The notes beneath the pieces are model-generated. The model did not search any database. It was not told the origin of the DNA and saw only the letters and a list, made by a program, of their open reading frames with translations. Below, piece by piece: positions 53,801 to 63,067 of a stretch of DNA of 64,000 nt; the stretch's first letter is position 1; each line of letters starts with the position of its first letter. Source of the stretch: Desulfobulbaceae bacterium (GTDB taxonomy: Bacteria; Desulfobacterota; Desulfobulbia; Desulfobulbales; Desulfocapsaceae); assembly GCA_003249645.1 (NCBI GenBank), contig QKIH01000025.1, positions 25,764 to 89,763 on the forward strand, written 5' to 3'. The position numbers and the translations under genes were made by a program.

Positions 53801-54731
53801 ACTGAAGTTGGCTCTGCTTTTCAAGGTCTTTACCGATCAGCTTGTAATAGGTAAACACTGTATGTTCGAGGTCTTTGCCGGTCTGCAGATGAAATCCACT
53901 GTGTTTTAGTGCCGACAACAGAACGTCATCGGGAAGTTTGAAGGAATCCCGGGTCATGGCAACTGCCCGCTGCGGATCAACTTCACAAATATCAATAGCC
54001 TCTTTAATCAACAGCCTGAACTTACCGATCCATTCGCCATGATCTTCAAGCCACTTTCCCTTGGCAAACAGGGCAACCTGAGGATAGTCGCTGGCTGTAT
54101 AAGACTGCCAGAGCTTGCTGTAATCTATAACCATGGCAAGCTTATCGCTGCTGTTTACTGCAAGTGAGCAAAATGGCTCAGGAAGCGGCGCCGCGGCAAG
54201 TTTCCCCTGTTTTAAAAGCATCACTGCAAGCGGCAGGGCATTATATGTTGCCTTGACGTCTTTTCCAAGCTCAAGCCCATCCTGTTTGAAGAAGTAGCGG
54301 CTTACCTCTTCAAGGGGTGAGCCGGGGAAAGGAAAAGAAATGGTATAACCTGCAAGATCAGCAAACGAATTCACATCACCGGTCAGCTCTTTATTAACCA
54401 CCAGATAAGAAAGAGACGAAACATGGGACGCGAGCATCTTAACCGGTACTCCCTGTTCAAACATCTTCATCCCGACACTGAGACCGGTAAGCAGCAGATC
54501 GGCATCACCTCTTACAAACTCTGCGTTTGCCTGAGCAAGATTCTGCACCACTTTGACATCAACGTCTCCGCTCTTTTGTGAAGCTATTATGAGCGGCATG
54601 GCAGAAGGCGTTCCCGGCACAAGAAGACGAATCGTTTCTTGTGCCAGAACATTATTTGCTGAACAACAACATGCCAGCAGCACGACAGCTGCAAAAAGCT
54701 GTTTTAAGCAGGTTCTGAACAATTTCAACAC
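53784..54731 (-). CDS. ABC transporter substrate-binding protein (NitT/TauT type)
   Basis: A 315-residue exported protein starting with GTG, with GGA seven bases ahead. Signal peptide about 1-30 (FAAVVLLACCCSANNVLAQ), which includes a Cys triplet, so a lipoprotein is possible. Mature fold is of the TauA/SsuA/ThiY/NrtA type: IRLLVPGTPSAMPLII, VRGDADLLLTGLSVG, AGYTISFPFPGSPLEEVSRYFF, GKLAAAPLPEPF. Ligand unknown (sulfonate, thiamine precursor, nitrate-like anion or other). It follows the hydrogenase gene by 33 bases on the same strand. Confidence 0.88.
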   Translation of the reverse strand: MLKLFRTCLKQLFAAVVLLACCCSANNVLAQETIRLLVPGTPSAMPLIIASQKSGDVDVKVVQNLAQANAEFVRGDADLLLTGLSVGMKMFEQGVPVKMLASHVSSLSYLVVNKELTGDVNSFADLAGYTISFPFPGSPLEEVSRYFFKQDGLELGKDVKATYNALPLAVMLLKQGKLAAAPLPEPFCSLAVNSSDKLAMVIDYSKLWQSYTASDYPQVALFAKGKWLEDHGEWIGKFRLLIKEAIDICEVDPQRAVAMTRDSFKLPDDVLLSALKHSGFHLQTGKDLEHTVFTYYKLIGKDLEKQSQLQYGKLF

Positions 54732-54764
54732 AGCTTTTCCAGCCTCTTTTCAAACGTTGTATCT

Positions 54765-56567
54765 TTATGATTTATCATCAATTTCCTGCCAGATCTCCAG
54801 CATTGAATGGGAAGTTCGTTTCAGCTGTCGATTGGTATATTTTGTATGGAGAAGATGATGGCTTTTGTCTCCCAGCGGTTCACCAAGAAAACTTTTGTAA
54901 ATCTCGGCAATCATCGGGTTATTATGAGACTGCCGCACCTTTCTCTTTTTATCAATTGAAAAAAGTCCGGAGGTTCTCATGCCCCGATTCCCCTGGTATG
55001 AGTGCTTTGTGACCGGCTGACCACCACCGCAAACGCATCCACCCGGACAGGCCATGACCTCGATAAAGTGTAGGTCACTTCTCCCGGCTTCAATCTGTTC
55101 GATAAGCTTGCGAGCCTCTTTCAAGGTATGAATAACAGCAATATTGACCTTACCGCCCTCACCAAGATCAACCGTCGCTTTACGGTAGGAGCTTTCACCG
55201 CGAACCTGGGTGTATTCGATATCTTCGATCTCATTGCCGGTGACAACTTTATGAACAGTCCTCACCGCAGCTTCCATTACCCCGCCACTGTTGCCGAAAA
55301 TAGCACCAGCTCCGGAGTAATCGGACATCCACGGATTATCAAAACTGTCATCTTCCATCGAGGCCAGATCGACACCCTCCCGCTTTAAAAGACGGGCAAA
55401 CTCACGGGTGGTAAGGACCATATCAACGTCCCGCATCCCTTCATGGTTAAAGTCATCGCGTCCGGCCTCACCTTTTTTGGCGGTACAGGGCATGATTGAA
55501 ATAACCCGCATCCTGGCCGGATCGATATCCATTTTCTGCGCCAGATAGGTTTTAGCCATGGAGCCGAGACACTGCTGGGGTGATCTTGCCGTTGAGAGAT
55601 TATCAAGCATCTGCGGATAATATTTTTCAACAAAATTGACCCAGCCCGGACAGCAGGAGGTAAACATCGGCAATACGGCATCCTTATCCTTTAGCCGCGC
55701 CAGCAACTCGGAGCCTTCCTCCATGATCACCAGATCAGCAGTAAAGTTGGTGTCTAGAATAACATCAACGCCAAGCTCTCTGAATGCAGCGATCATTTTG
55801 CCTTCAACATTCTCACCGAGTTTGAAACCGAACTCCTCGCCAACGGCAACCCGTACAGCCGGGGCGAACTGAACGACGGTGACAATTTCAGGGTCATAGA
55901 GGTAATCAAGCGCCTGCTCAATCTCATCTTTTTCAGCCAGGGCGCCGACCGGACAAACCGTAATACACTGACCGCAGCTGATACAGCCTGATTCTGCAAG
56001 AGGCATATTGTCACGCGGTGAGATTTCAATTGCCAACCCGTCTTCCCTGCAGACCAGAGCATCAACCCCCTGCAGTTTGCGGCAGATATTTACACAACGG
56101 AAACATCTGATGCACTTGGTCATATCACGGACAATGGAGGGTGAGCTGAAATCACGGCTTCTGTTCTGATAAAATTCCGGAAAAGAATAGCGGGTCTGCT
56201 GAAGACCGACGAACTGCGCAACATCCTGCAGTTCGCAGTTGCCGTGACGAATACAGGTTGCACAATCCTGGTTGTGATCGGCAAGCAGCATTTCAACCTG
56301 CAGACGCTGCTTTTCACGTACTTCAGTTGTCCTGGTCAGCACCGCCATCCCTTCTTCCATGGGAGTCATGCAGGACGGCAGAATGTGGTGCTCGGACTCG
56401 CTCTCACGTTTTACGTCAACCAGGCAGACCCGGCATGTCCCGGGACGATGGTTGATATCAGCCAGTTCACAAAGAGTTGGAATAAACTTGTTATGCGCTC
56501 TTGCCACCTCAAGTATTGTCTGGCCGCTTTCGAAACTGACCTCTTTATTGTTGATATATCCTTTCAT
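54765..56567 (-). CDS. [FeFe] hydrogenase with NuoG-like N-terminal iron-sulfur domain (HndD/HydA type)
   Basis: A 600-residue catalytic subunit. N-terminal [2Fe-2S] ferredoxin domain (Cys33, 45, 48, 66), His-ligated cluster (His98, Cys102, 105, 111), two [4Fe-4S] clusters (CIRCFRCVNIC at 152-162 and CISCGQCITVC at 195-205), then the H-cluster domain: TSCCPGW (303-309), MPCTAKK (359-365) and MACPGGCVCGGGQP (505-518), and the C-terminal small-subunit-like part. All catalytic ligands are intact. It interconverts H2 with protons and electrons and is the layout of NAD(P)-linked hydrogenases. The ATG at 56567 has AGGG six bases ahead. No HydEFG maturases are in the window. Confidence 0.96.
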   Translation of the reverse strand: MKGYINNKEVSFESGQTILEVARAHNKFIPTLCELADINHRPGTCRVCLVDVKRESESEHHILPSCMTPMEEGMAVLTRTTEVREKQRLQVEMLLADHNQDCATCIRHGNCELQDVAQFVGLQQTRYSFPEFYQNRSRDFSSPSIVRDMTKCIRCFRCVNICRKLQGVDALVCREDGLAIEISPRDNMPLAESGCISCGQCITVCPVGALAEKDEIEQALDYLYDPEIVTVVQFAPAVRVAVGEEFGFKLGENVEGKMIAAFRELGVDVILDTNFTADLVIMEEGSELLARLKDKDAVLPMFTSCCPGWVNFVEKYYPQMLDNLSTARSPQQCLGSMAKTYLAQKMDIDPARMRVISIMPCTAKKGEAGRDDFNHEGMRDVDMVLTTREFARLLKREGVDLASMEDDSFDNPWMSDYSGAGAIFGNSGGVMEAAVRTVHKVVTGNEIEDIEYTQVRGESSYRKATVDLGEGGKVNIAVIHTLKEARKLIEQIEAGRSDLHFIEVMACPGGCVCGGGQPVTKHSYQGNRGMRTSGLFSIDKKRKVRQSHNNPMIAEIYKSFLGEPLGDKSHHLLHTKYTNRQLKRTSHSMLEIWQEIDDKS

Positions 56568-56575
56568 ACTGTACC

Positions 56576-58552
56576 CTATCGCTCCGTAATTGCTGAGTAG
56601 ACGCGGTAGCAGCGCATACATCTGTTTGCTTCTTTATATGCCTGATCAACCGAGATCGGTTTTTCCACTTCCTCAAATATTTCCCTTCGCGTTTCCGGAT
56701 CGAGTTCCTGAACCTTTACCCGATAAAGATGCTCCACCGGAATGGTAACGCCATCGCGCATCATCGGCTGAACGCCTGCAACCAGCTGCCCCATCCTTTC
56801 ATCTGCCTGAAAACGGATTCGTCCAAGACTCAGGTAATCATCTATGCTTCTTGCCGCTTTCTCGCCCTGCTCCATTGCCTGGATAAGGGTAGCCGGACCG
56901 CGGACGCAGTCACCTCCGGCAAAAACGCCTCTCCTTGAGGTCATCAGGTTTTCGTCAACCTGCAGGGTTCCCCAGCGGCTGAATTCAAGATCTGAATCAA
57001 TGGCAAAGGTCTTAGTATCAACTTCCTGGCCAATAGCCGGAATGATCTGATCGCAGGAAAGAATAAATTCGGAATCATCTATCGAGCTGACAGAGCGTCT
57101 GCCTCGTCTGCCGATTTCGCCAAGTTTCATTCGGGTTAATTCAACACCGACAATTTTTCCATCTTCAACCACAATCCTGCACGGATTGGTCAAAGGGTGG
57201 AAAATGACGCCTTCTGCATGAGCCGCCTCGATTTCTTCATGATCGGCCGGCATCTCTTCTTCGGAACGACGATAAACCAGATGGACCTCTTTTACACCTT
57301 CCATCCTGAGAGCCGAACGGGCGCAGTCCATGGCCACGTTACCGCCGCCGACAACAACAACCGTCTCACCCATGGCCATCGGCAGCCCCTGATCGACATA
57401 ATCGCGATTCAGGCGAAGCAGAAAATTCACACCGTAGTCATATCCTTCAAGGGCAGCATCCTCATACGGAATACTCAGTGACTTGCCCTTATGACAGCCG
57501 ATACCCAGAAAAACTGCTTTATATCCTTCCTGCATCAGGCTGCTGATACTGATATCCTTGCCCAGTGTTTTGTCGTAGAATATGTTGCCGCCCAGAGTCT
57601 CAATAATGCTGACCTCCTGTTTGAGAATCTGTTTCGGTAGGCGATATTCCGGGATACCTGTTGCCGCCATTCCGCCTGGAACAGATTTTTCTTCAAACAT
57701 GTCAACATGGTAGCCCTTAAGGAGCAATTGATAGGCTGCTGAGATTCCCGCAGGGCCTGCCCCGATTACAGCAACTTTAAGGGCAGGATCTTTCTTCTCG
57801 GCAGGTGTATAGGCGGAAAACCAGTCCTGAATCATTCCCCGCTCATGGTCTGCAACAAACCGTTTAAGGGTCTTAATGCCGACCGCTTCGTCAACCTGGG
57901 TTCTTCTGCACGCCTGTTCGCAAAAGCGGACACAAACCCGGCCGCAAGTGGCCACCATCGGATATTTCTGTAAAATAACACCCATGGAATGGGTAAATTT
58001 ACCGTCGCGGATAAAATCGATATACTTCGGAACATCAACCTTTGACGGGCAGGCTTCAATACAGGGCGCGGATACATACGAGTATATCGGCTGCTTCACA
58101 GCTGATTGGCCCATCTCTTCTTTTATCTTCTCTTTGAAGTGAGTCAATGCCTCAATCAAAGGAATCGCTGCCGTCTGTCCAAGGCCGCAAAGTGATGTGG
58201 TGTGCACCTGTTCAGCAAGTTCTGCAATTTCGTCAAGATCACTTTCTGTGCCACTTTGTTCAAGCAGTCTTTCAAGCTTTCTTCTGATGATCTGTGTTCC
58301 GACCCTGCAGGGCGTACACTTGCCGCAGGATTCTTCCGCAACCCGCTGCATATGCTGAGTCAGGCCACTGAGCAGATTGGCACTCTTCTCAAAAACGAAA
58401 AATCCGTGACCGCCAAAGAACGCCCTGATCGGATTACCCTTGTCAAATTCGTCAAAACAGCTGAAACGTTCTTCCTCTTCTATCTCAAAAATCTGTCTGT
58501 GACGGTTATCGAATACCGTCTTATCCCAGACCCCGTATAATACCTTTGCCAT
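56576..58552 (-). CDS. NuoF C-terminal / glutamate-synthase-small-chain-like fusion oxidoreductase
   Basis: A 658-residue protein. Residues about 40-150 match only the C-terminal [4Fe-4S] part of NuoF/HydB (ESCGKCTPCRVGT with Cys76, 79, 82 and Cys122); the FMN- and NAD-binding N-terminal NuoF domain is missing. Residues about 160-255 form a GltD/NfnB-type iron-sulfur helical domain (CIEACPSKVDVP, CGRVCVRFCEQAC), and 258-580 a double Rossmann flavoprotein (FAD site GAGPAG at 264-269, NAD(P) site GGGNVA at 402-407, GGDCVRGPATLIQAM). The C-terminus has CMRC at 645-648. It ends eight bases before the hydrogenase gene, so it likely passes electrons between NAD(P)H and the hydrogenase. Confidence 0.92.
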   Translation of the reverse strand: MAKVLYGVWDKTVFDNRHRQIFEIEEEERFSCFDEFDKGNPIRAFFGGHGFFVFEKSANLLSGLTQHMQRVAEESCGKCTPCRVGTQIIRRKLERLLEQSGTESDLDEIAELAEQVHTTSLCGLGQTAAIPLIEALTHFKEKIKEEMGQSAVKQPIYSYVSAPCIEACPSKVDVPKYIDFIRDGKFTHSMGVILQKYPMVATCGRVCVRFCEQACRRTQVDEAVGIKTLKRFVADHERGMIQDWFSAYTPAEKKDPALKVAVIGAGPAGISAAYQLLLKGYHVDMFEEKSVPGGMAATGIPEYRLPKQILKQEVSIIETLGGNIFYDKTLGKDISISSLMQEGYKAVFLGIGCHKGKSLSIPYEDAALEGYDYGVNFLLRLNRDYVDQGLPMAMGETVVVVGGGNVAMDCARSALRMEGVKEVHLVYRRSEEEMPADHEEIEAAHAEGVIFHPLTNPCRIVVEDGKIVGVELTRMKLGEIGRRGRRSVSSIDDSEFILSCDQIIPAIGQEVDTKTFAIDSDLEFSRWGTLQVDENLMTSRRGVFAGGDCVRGPATLIQAMEQGEKAARSIDDYLSLGRIRFQADERMGQLVAGVQPMMRDGVTIPVEHLYRVKVQELDPETRREIFEEVEKPISVDQAYKEANRCMRCYRVYSAITER

Positions 58553-58868
58553 GCACCCCCCAACTGTGATGTTTTCGATTGGCATGTTAATGCTTTTTTT
58601 CTTTTCTTAAGCAAAAAGAAGTTGAGAGTATTCGATATGAAAAAAAAAATCTTTATGTTTTCTTTCTTTTTTGCAGAAACTCAACGGGCTGAAAGAAGTA
58701 TTGCAGAATGCAGAACAATATCGGAGACTAGTACAGAATGTTAGAAAGCATAACACATCTTCCGTCATCTTTTTGTCTCACTCACCGGTTATAACCATAC
58801 AGATATTCTTTGACTCGATTAATAAGAATGGCTATCATCTAGAGATCGTAACACAAGGAGACTCAACC
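58553..58868. other. Divergent promoter region
   Basis: About 316 bases between the flavoprotein gene (minus) and the small plus-strand gene. It contains poly-pyrimidine stretches around 58586-58610 and 58640-58675. No operator or RNA gene is evident; a long upstream open frame in the small gene's frame has no ribosome site. Confidence 0.35.
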
Positions 58869-59069
58869 ATGGAAATAGCAAGTACAGCATCAGCAAGTTA
58901 TTCACCGATAAATTTAAACCCTTTAAAAGCAGCAAACGAGCAGCCAAAACTCGCGTTACAGCTCATCCTTGCCACAGTTGATGCCAACAGTATTCAAAAC
59001 ACTACCGCATCTGCACAGTCACCCGCAGCTGTTTCAGGAAAAGGACAATACATTAACATTACAGCCTAG
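58869..59069 (+). CDS. Small hypothetical protein (66 residues)
   Basis: The ATG at 58869 has an excellent ribosome site (AAGGAGA, seven bases ahead), which decides the start against a longer in-frame reading from 58671. The protein is rich in Ala, Ser, Asn and Gln (MEIASTASASYSPINLNPLK...), with a short hydrophobic helix (LALQLILATVDA), no Cys and no signal peptide. It recalls short, unrelated YjfB-type proteins only in style. Function unknown. It stands between the hydrogenase operon and the tRNA. Confidence 0.65.
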   Translation: MEIASTASASYSPINLNPLKAANEQPKLALQLILATVDANSIQNTTASAQSPAAVSGKGQYINITA

Positions 59070-59270
59070 TTTTATCGTCCATCATCTCAGGTAGTTTTCT
59101 CCAATCTTCTACAGCCTTTTCCTCTGCCATACTCTACTCACTGAGCAGACTTGAAAAAAATAGAGATTCTTCTACATCAAAGCTGGGAGAATCCTTGCCA
59201 ATTATTCTAAAATATGGAAATAGGAAAGCGAGGGAAGCAAACAGCGACCTTCTTCACTTCAATCACAAGT

Positions 59271-59347
59271 CGGGATGTGGCTCAGTCTGGTAGAGCACAG
59301 CGTTCGGGACGCTGGGGCCGGAGGTTCGAATCCTCTCATCCCGACCA
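59271..59347 (+). tRNA. tRNA-Pro (anticodon CGG)
   Basis: A 77-base gene with CCA encoded. Acceptor CGGGATG pairs with CATCCCG; D-arm GCTCAGTCTGGTAGAGC; anticodon arm CAGCG-TTCGGGA-CGCTG with anticodon CGG at positions 34-36; T-arm with GGTTCGAATCC. It reads proline codon CCG. The 5' cytosine opposite G72 is typical of bacterial tRNA-Pro. It stands alone, 13 bases from the stop of the convergent GGDEF gene. Confidence 0.97.
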
Positions 59348-59359
59348 GCAATGTATTAT

Positions 59360-61306
59360 TCAAAACGCCGCCCTGTCTGCTTTTTCAAATTGAGTGATGC
59401 AGAAACTGTTACGTCCTTTTTCTTTAGCCTTGTAGAGTTGTGCATCGGCAGAGGCAAACAGTTCCGCTCCATCGCAGACAGCTCCTTTGCACAGCCATGC
59501 CCCGCCTGCACTGACGGTAAAACTAATGGTGTCCGCGTACCAGTGAACCTGCAACTGTTCACAGGACCGGCGTATTGTCTCGGCCAGAACTTCAGCCTGC
59601 TGACCGTCTGTGTCCGGCAGAATAACAACAAACTCTTCTCCACCATAACGGGCAACCAGGTCTGAGGCCCTGGTCAAATGTTCCTGGATGAGCTGGGCAA
59701 CTTTCTGCAGACAGATATCTCCGGCTCTGTGGCCGTAGGTATCATTGACCTGCTTGAAATAGTCTATATCGAAAACCAACAGAGTAAGGTCTGCACCTGC
59801 ACGTTGCGCCCTTCGCAACTCTTTGCTCAGCATATCTTCATAATAGCGCCTATTGGCTATCTGGGTGAGAGGATCGGTGATGCTCTGCTTTTCCAGCTCG
59901 CGATTAACCTTCTCGAGCTCACCAAGTGCTGAATGCAGTTCCTCTGTTCTGCTTTCCACCCGTGCTTCAAGATCTTTATTAAGCTGTTCTTTCAACTCCA
60001 GCATCTTACGCTGTATCCGCATTTCACGATGCTGTGCCTCAGCCACCCGCTGACTGTAGGCAAGAGCCTCCTTTCTGGCCTCCTCCTTTTCAGAGCGCTC
60101 CCGATTGATTCTCTCGGCAAGGGCCAGGGACAGCAGGATAACTTCGATAACAAAACCGACCATCTGGACATACAAGGATTGCGGCGTATATGAAACCAGC
60201 CCGGTTAATCCAAGCATTAAAATGAGGGTTGCAATAATAAGTATGGCCCATGCCATGGTGAGATATTTTGCCGAGACATTCCCTTTACGCCAGAGGTAAA
60301 TGGTAGACCCCAGACCAGCCGGGCAGCTGAGAATTGCTGCAATGTCTTCAAGAAAGAACCAGAATGGCTGATAGGTAAAAAAATACCCTGACACGATAAT
60401 AAACCAGCACCAGCCGAGCATCCGGTTTAAAAGAAGGACACCGCCGCCATATCTGTCAAGCTCAAGAATCCGGCGCATAAAGAGAACAACGCAGAGAAAG
60501 GAAAACGACGATGAAACCCCAAAACTGTGTTCGTTAAACCATGTACTCCCATTCCAGAGATATTGACCACCAAACCCGGAAAAAGCGACAACGTAGAATA
60601 TTACTGAGGCAACATAGAGACAATAAAATAAGTAGCTGTTATCACGGGTATAAATACCAATAATGAAATTATAGAACAGCATCACAGCCATAGCCGCAAA
60701 GAAACTGCCGTACCAGAAATTCTGAATATATTTATGATGCTCAAATGCATTTACATCCCATATTTTGATGGGGACAATAAATTTCACAGCGGTTTCAATC
60801 CCGAGATAGACCTGTTTGCTTTCACCCGAAGCAAAATACAGTCTGTATACAGGATGCCTGTAATCGACTTTCGGCTCATCATGAGCCTGGAGTGCAGAGC
60901 TTTTATCAAAGTCAGGTTCATCACCGGAAATGGAATAAACCTGAATGTTGTTCAGAAACGGCCAGCCAAGTTCGAGCATGACGGAACGCGGCAGTTCACT
61001 TTCATTTTTCAGCAGGAGCTTTAATACAAGAAGCCCGCGATGATAACCAAAATGAACGGTTCCACCAGAGTATGAACGCCATTTCCCTTCCGGAATCACT
61101 TCATATTCATTGTGTTTATCTGGGGGCTCTTTGTCGATGAACACATAGTGCAAGGCACTTGAAATGGGTATATCTGAAGCAGAAAGCTGAACAGGGCTTT
61201 TGGGGAAAAACGAAGATTCATACACTATTTTCCGGATAGGGAAAAAAGACAGCACACACATCACAGACAACAGCATGCATAGAACGTAAGATCGAGCCTT
61301 TCCCAT
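59360..61306 (-). CDS. Diguanylate cyclase with 7TMR-DISM sensor
   Basis: A 648-residue membrane protein. Signal/first helix (1-25), an extracellular 7TMR-DISMED2-like beta domain (about 40-180), seven membrane helices (about 190-395, e.g. WYGSFFAAMAVMLFYNFIIG), a coiled coil (about 400-485) and a GGDEF domain (about 490-640) with the active-site form GGEEF. An RxxD inhibition site (RASD) sits exactly five residues before GGEEF, so product feedback by c-di-GMP is likely. It makes c-di-GMP from GTP in response to an outside, perhaps carbohydrate, signal. The ATG at 61306 follows GAAGG. Confidence 0.93.
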   Translation of the reverse strand: MGKARSYVLCMLLSVMCVLSFFPIRKIVYESSFFPKSPVQLSASDIPISSALHYVFIDKEPPDKHNEYEVIPEGKWRSYSGGTVHFGYHRGLLVLKLLLKNESELPRSVMLELGWPFLNNIQVYSISGDEPDFDKSSALQAHDEPKVDYRHPVYRLYFASGESKQVYLGIETAVKFIVPIKIWDVNAFEHHKYIQNFWYGSFFAAMAVMLFYNFIIGIYTRDNSYLFYCLYVASVIFYVVAFSGFGGQYLWNGSTWFNEHSFGVSSSFSFLCVVLFMRRILELDRYGGGVLLLNRMLGWCWFIIVSGYFFTYQPFWFFLEDIAAILSCPAGLGSTIYLWRKGNVSAKYLTMAWAILIIATLILMLGLTGLVSYTPQSLYVQMVGFVIEVILLSLALAERINRERSEKEEARKEALAYSQRVAEAQHREMRIQRKMLELKEQLNKDLEARVESRTEELHSALGELEKVNRELEKQSITDPLTQIANRRYYEDMLSKELRRAQRAGADLTLLVFDIDYFKQVNDTYGHRAGDICLQKVAQLIQEHLTRASDLVARYGGEEFVVILPDTDGQQAEVLAETIRRSCEQLQVHWYADTISFTVSAGGAWLCKGAVCDGAELFASADAQLYKAKEKGRNSFCITQFEKADRAAF

Positions 61307-61549
61307 AGTACCTTCTTCAATGACGCAAAAAGAGACTGATATAAACAGACATATTATCAAAAAATCCTGTAATAACGATAAGCTATACGGAACGAAGACA
61401 CCCCGAAGTTGATCTGTTTAAGCTCTCATGCGGTTCATCTATGATTAATTACACGATCAGCACCGCTATCTGCAGTTATCTGTCCAAGGCTGATCCAAAA
61501 TGCAATGATTCGTGTAGTAGATGAAGCAGTATAGAAGACTCCTGATCCA

Positions 61550-62938
61550 TTAGACGGATTGTCGAATCTGCTCCACTTCAGCCACCGTTTTCGGCTTTTT
61601 CTTCCCCAGCAGCCGATATGAAGTTTCAGTAATCAGGAAATTTTCTTCATTTCTGATCCCTCCAAAACTGCGGAATTTTTCAATTTGATCAAAATCGAGG
61701 AACTGATGATTGATTTTCTCTTTTCGCCAGAGATCGATCAATTCAGGGATAAAATAAATACCAGGTTCGATGGTCAGAACGAAGCCCGGCTGAAGTATTT
61801 TTCCCAATCTGAGCGAGCGGATGCCAAACTGAACCGGACGCGGTTCCTGTCCCCAACCCACCAGCTGCTCTCCAATATCCTCCATGTCATGGACATCCAG
61901 ACCGAGCATATGACCAAGCCCGCATGGAAAAAACATAGCATGAGCACCGGCCGCCAACGCATCGTCAAGATTGCCTTTTACCAGTTTCATGTCCTTCATT
62001 CCTTCCATGATAGTTCTGGCTGCCTTGTAATATACGCTCTTAAAAGCAACGCCCGGTCTGAGTTCAGCTATTGCTGCTTCATGGCTTGCCAGACAGATTT
62101 CATATACGTCCCGCTGTTCCGGACTGAATGACCTGCTTACCGGGAAGGTTGACGATAAATCTCCGGCATATCCCGCCGCCGATTCGGCGCCTGCATCGAG
62201 CAGAAACAGCTGTCCGTCTTCAAGCCTGTGGGAATAATCATGATTATGCAGAATCTGGCCGTTTATCGTACCGATTACCTGAAAAGAGAGCCCAGCTGAA
62301 TCGGCAAGGGCGACCCTGGTCACTTCAGCCACAACATCGCGCTCCGTTATCCCGGGACGAACCATGCGCATCGCCGCCTCATGCATATCAACGCTCACAT
62401 TGACAGCGTGTTCTATCTCGGTTATTTCCTCTTCGCTTTTATACTGCCGCTGTTCAACCACAGCCTGCATCAGGACTCCGGAAGCAGCACTTGCCAGCAT
62501 TGAGGTTTTTATGCCAAGCAGGTTGTGAAGGAGCAGGCACCTATCCGGACTGTACGGTGGAAGAAAATGGACAACTCTATCATTGCTCATTACCTGCTTA
62601 ATACGAACCAAAAGTCTGTCAAAGCTCTCCGCCTTTGCGATACCGGCCTTTGCTGATTTTTCTTTCAGGCGGGGAAGAGCCCCGGTCCAGATTGCCTGAT
62701 TAATTTCGGAATCATTCCCGAACAGAATCTCTTCACCACTATCAGCATCGATAATCAATGCAAGCCCCGGCTCAGCTATCCCTGAAAAATAGAGAAAGCT
62801 GGAATCCTGTCTGAATGGGAAAACGTTATCCGCGAAATTTCTCGGGCTTTCATTATTGCCCAGCAGAAGAATTACACCTGAACCGATCTGCCTCTTAAGG
62901 AGATTCCGACGATTTACATAAATATCTTGAGTAATCAT
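61550..62938 (-). CDS. pepP: Xaa-Pro aminopeptidase (M24B, PepP-like)
   Basis: A 462-residue cytosolic metallopeptidase removing the N-terminal residue before proline. N-terminal PepP-type domain (RRNLLKRQIGSGVILLLGN, FPFRQDSSFLYFSG) and the pita-bread M24 domain with dinuclear metal ligands: Asp in LLDAGAES, Asp in YAGDLSSTFPV, His in GLGHMLGLDVHD, Glu in TIEPGIYF and Glu in RNEENFLIT. The start at 62938 is chosen by homology; a long N-terminal extension to 63292 would be Cys/Phe-rich and unlike the family, and overlaps the divergent gene. Ribosome site weak. Confidence 0.92.
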   Translation of the reverse strand: MITQDIYVNRRNLLKRQIGSGVILLLGNNESPRNFADNVFPFRQDSSFLYFSGIAEPGLALIIDADSGEEILFGNDSEINQAIWTGALPRLKEKSAKAGIAKAESFDRLLVRIKQVMSNDRVVHFLPPYSPDRCLLLHNLLGIKTSMLASAASGVLMQAVVEQRQYKSEEEITEIEHAVNVSVDMHEAAMRMVRPGITERDVVAEVTRVALADSAGLSFQVIGTINGQILHNHDYSHRLEDGQLFLLDAGAESAAGYAGDLSSTFPVSRSFSPEQRDVYEICLASHEAAIAELRPGVAFKSVYYKAARTIMEGMKDMKLVKGNLDDALAAGAHAMFFPCGLGHMLGLDVHDMEDIGEQLVGWGQEPRPVQFGIRSLRLGKILQPGFVLTIEPGIYFIPELIDLWRKEKINHQFLDFDQIEKFRSFGGIRNEENFLITETSYRLLGKKKPKTVAEVEQIRQSV

Positions 62939-63067
62939 GATAAGTAATGGTTTTTGTGTGATTGATTGTGTATGTATAATGAGATATGCAAGAGTATACC
63001 GTATTAGCCAGCAGCATGGTAAGAGAATCTTTACTCGATCTAATTTCCTCCCATCCGGTAAAAACAA

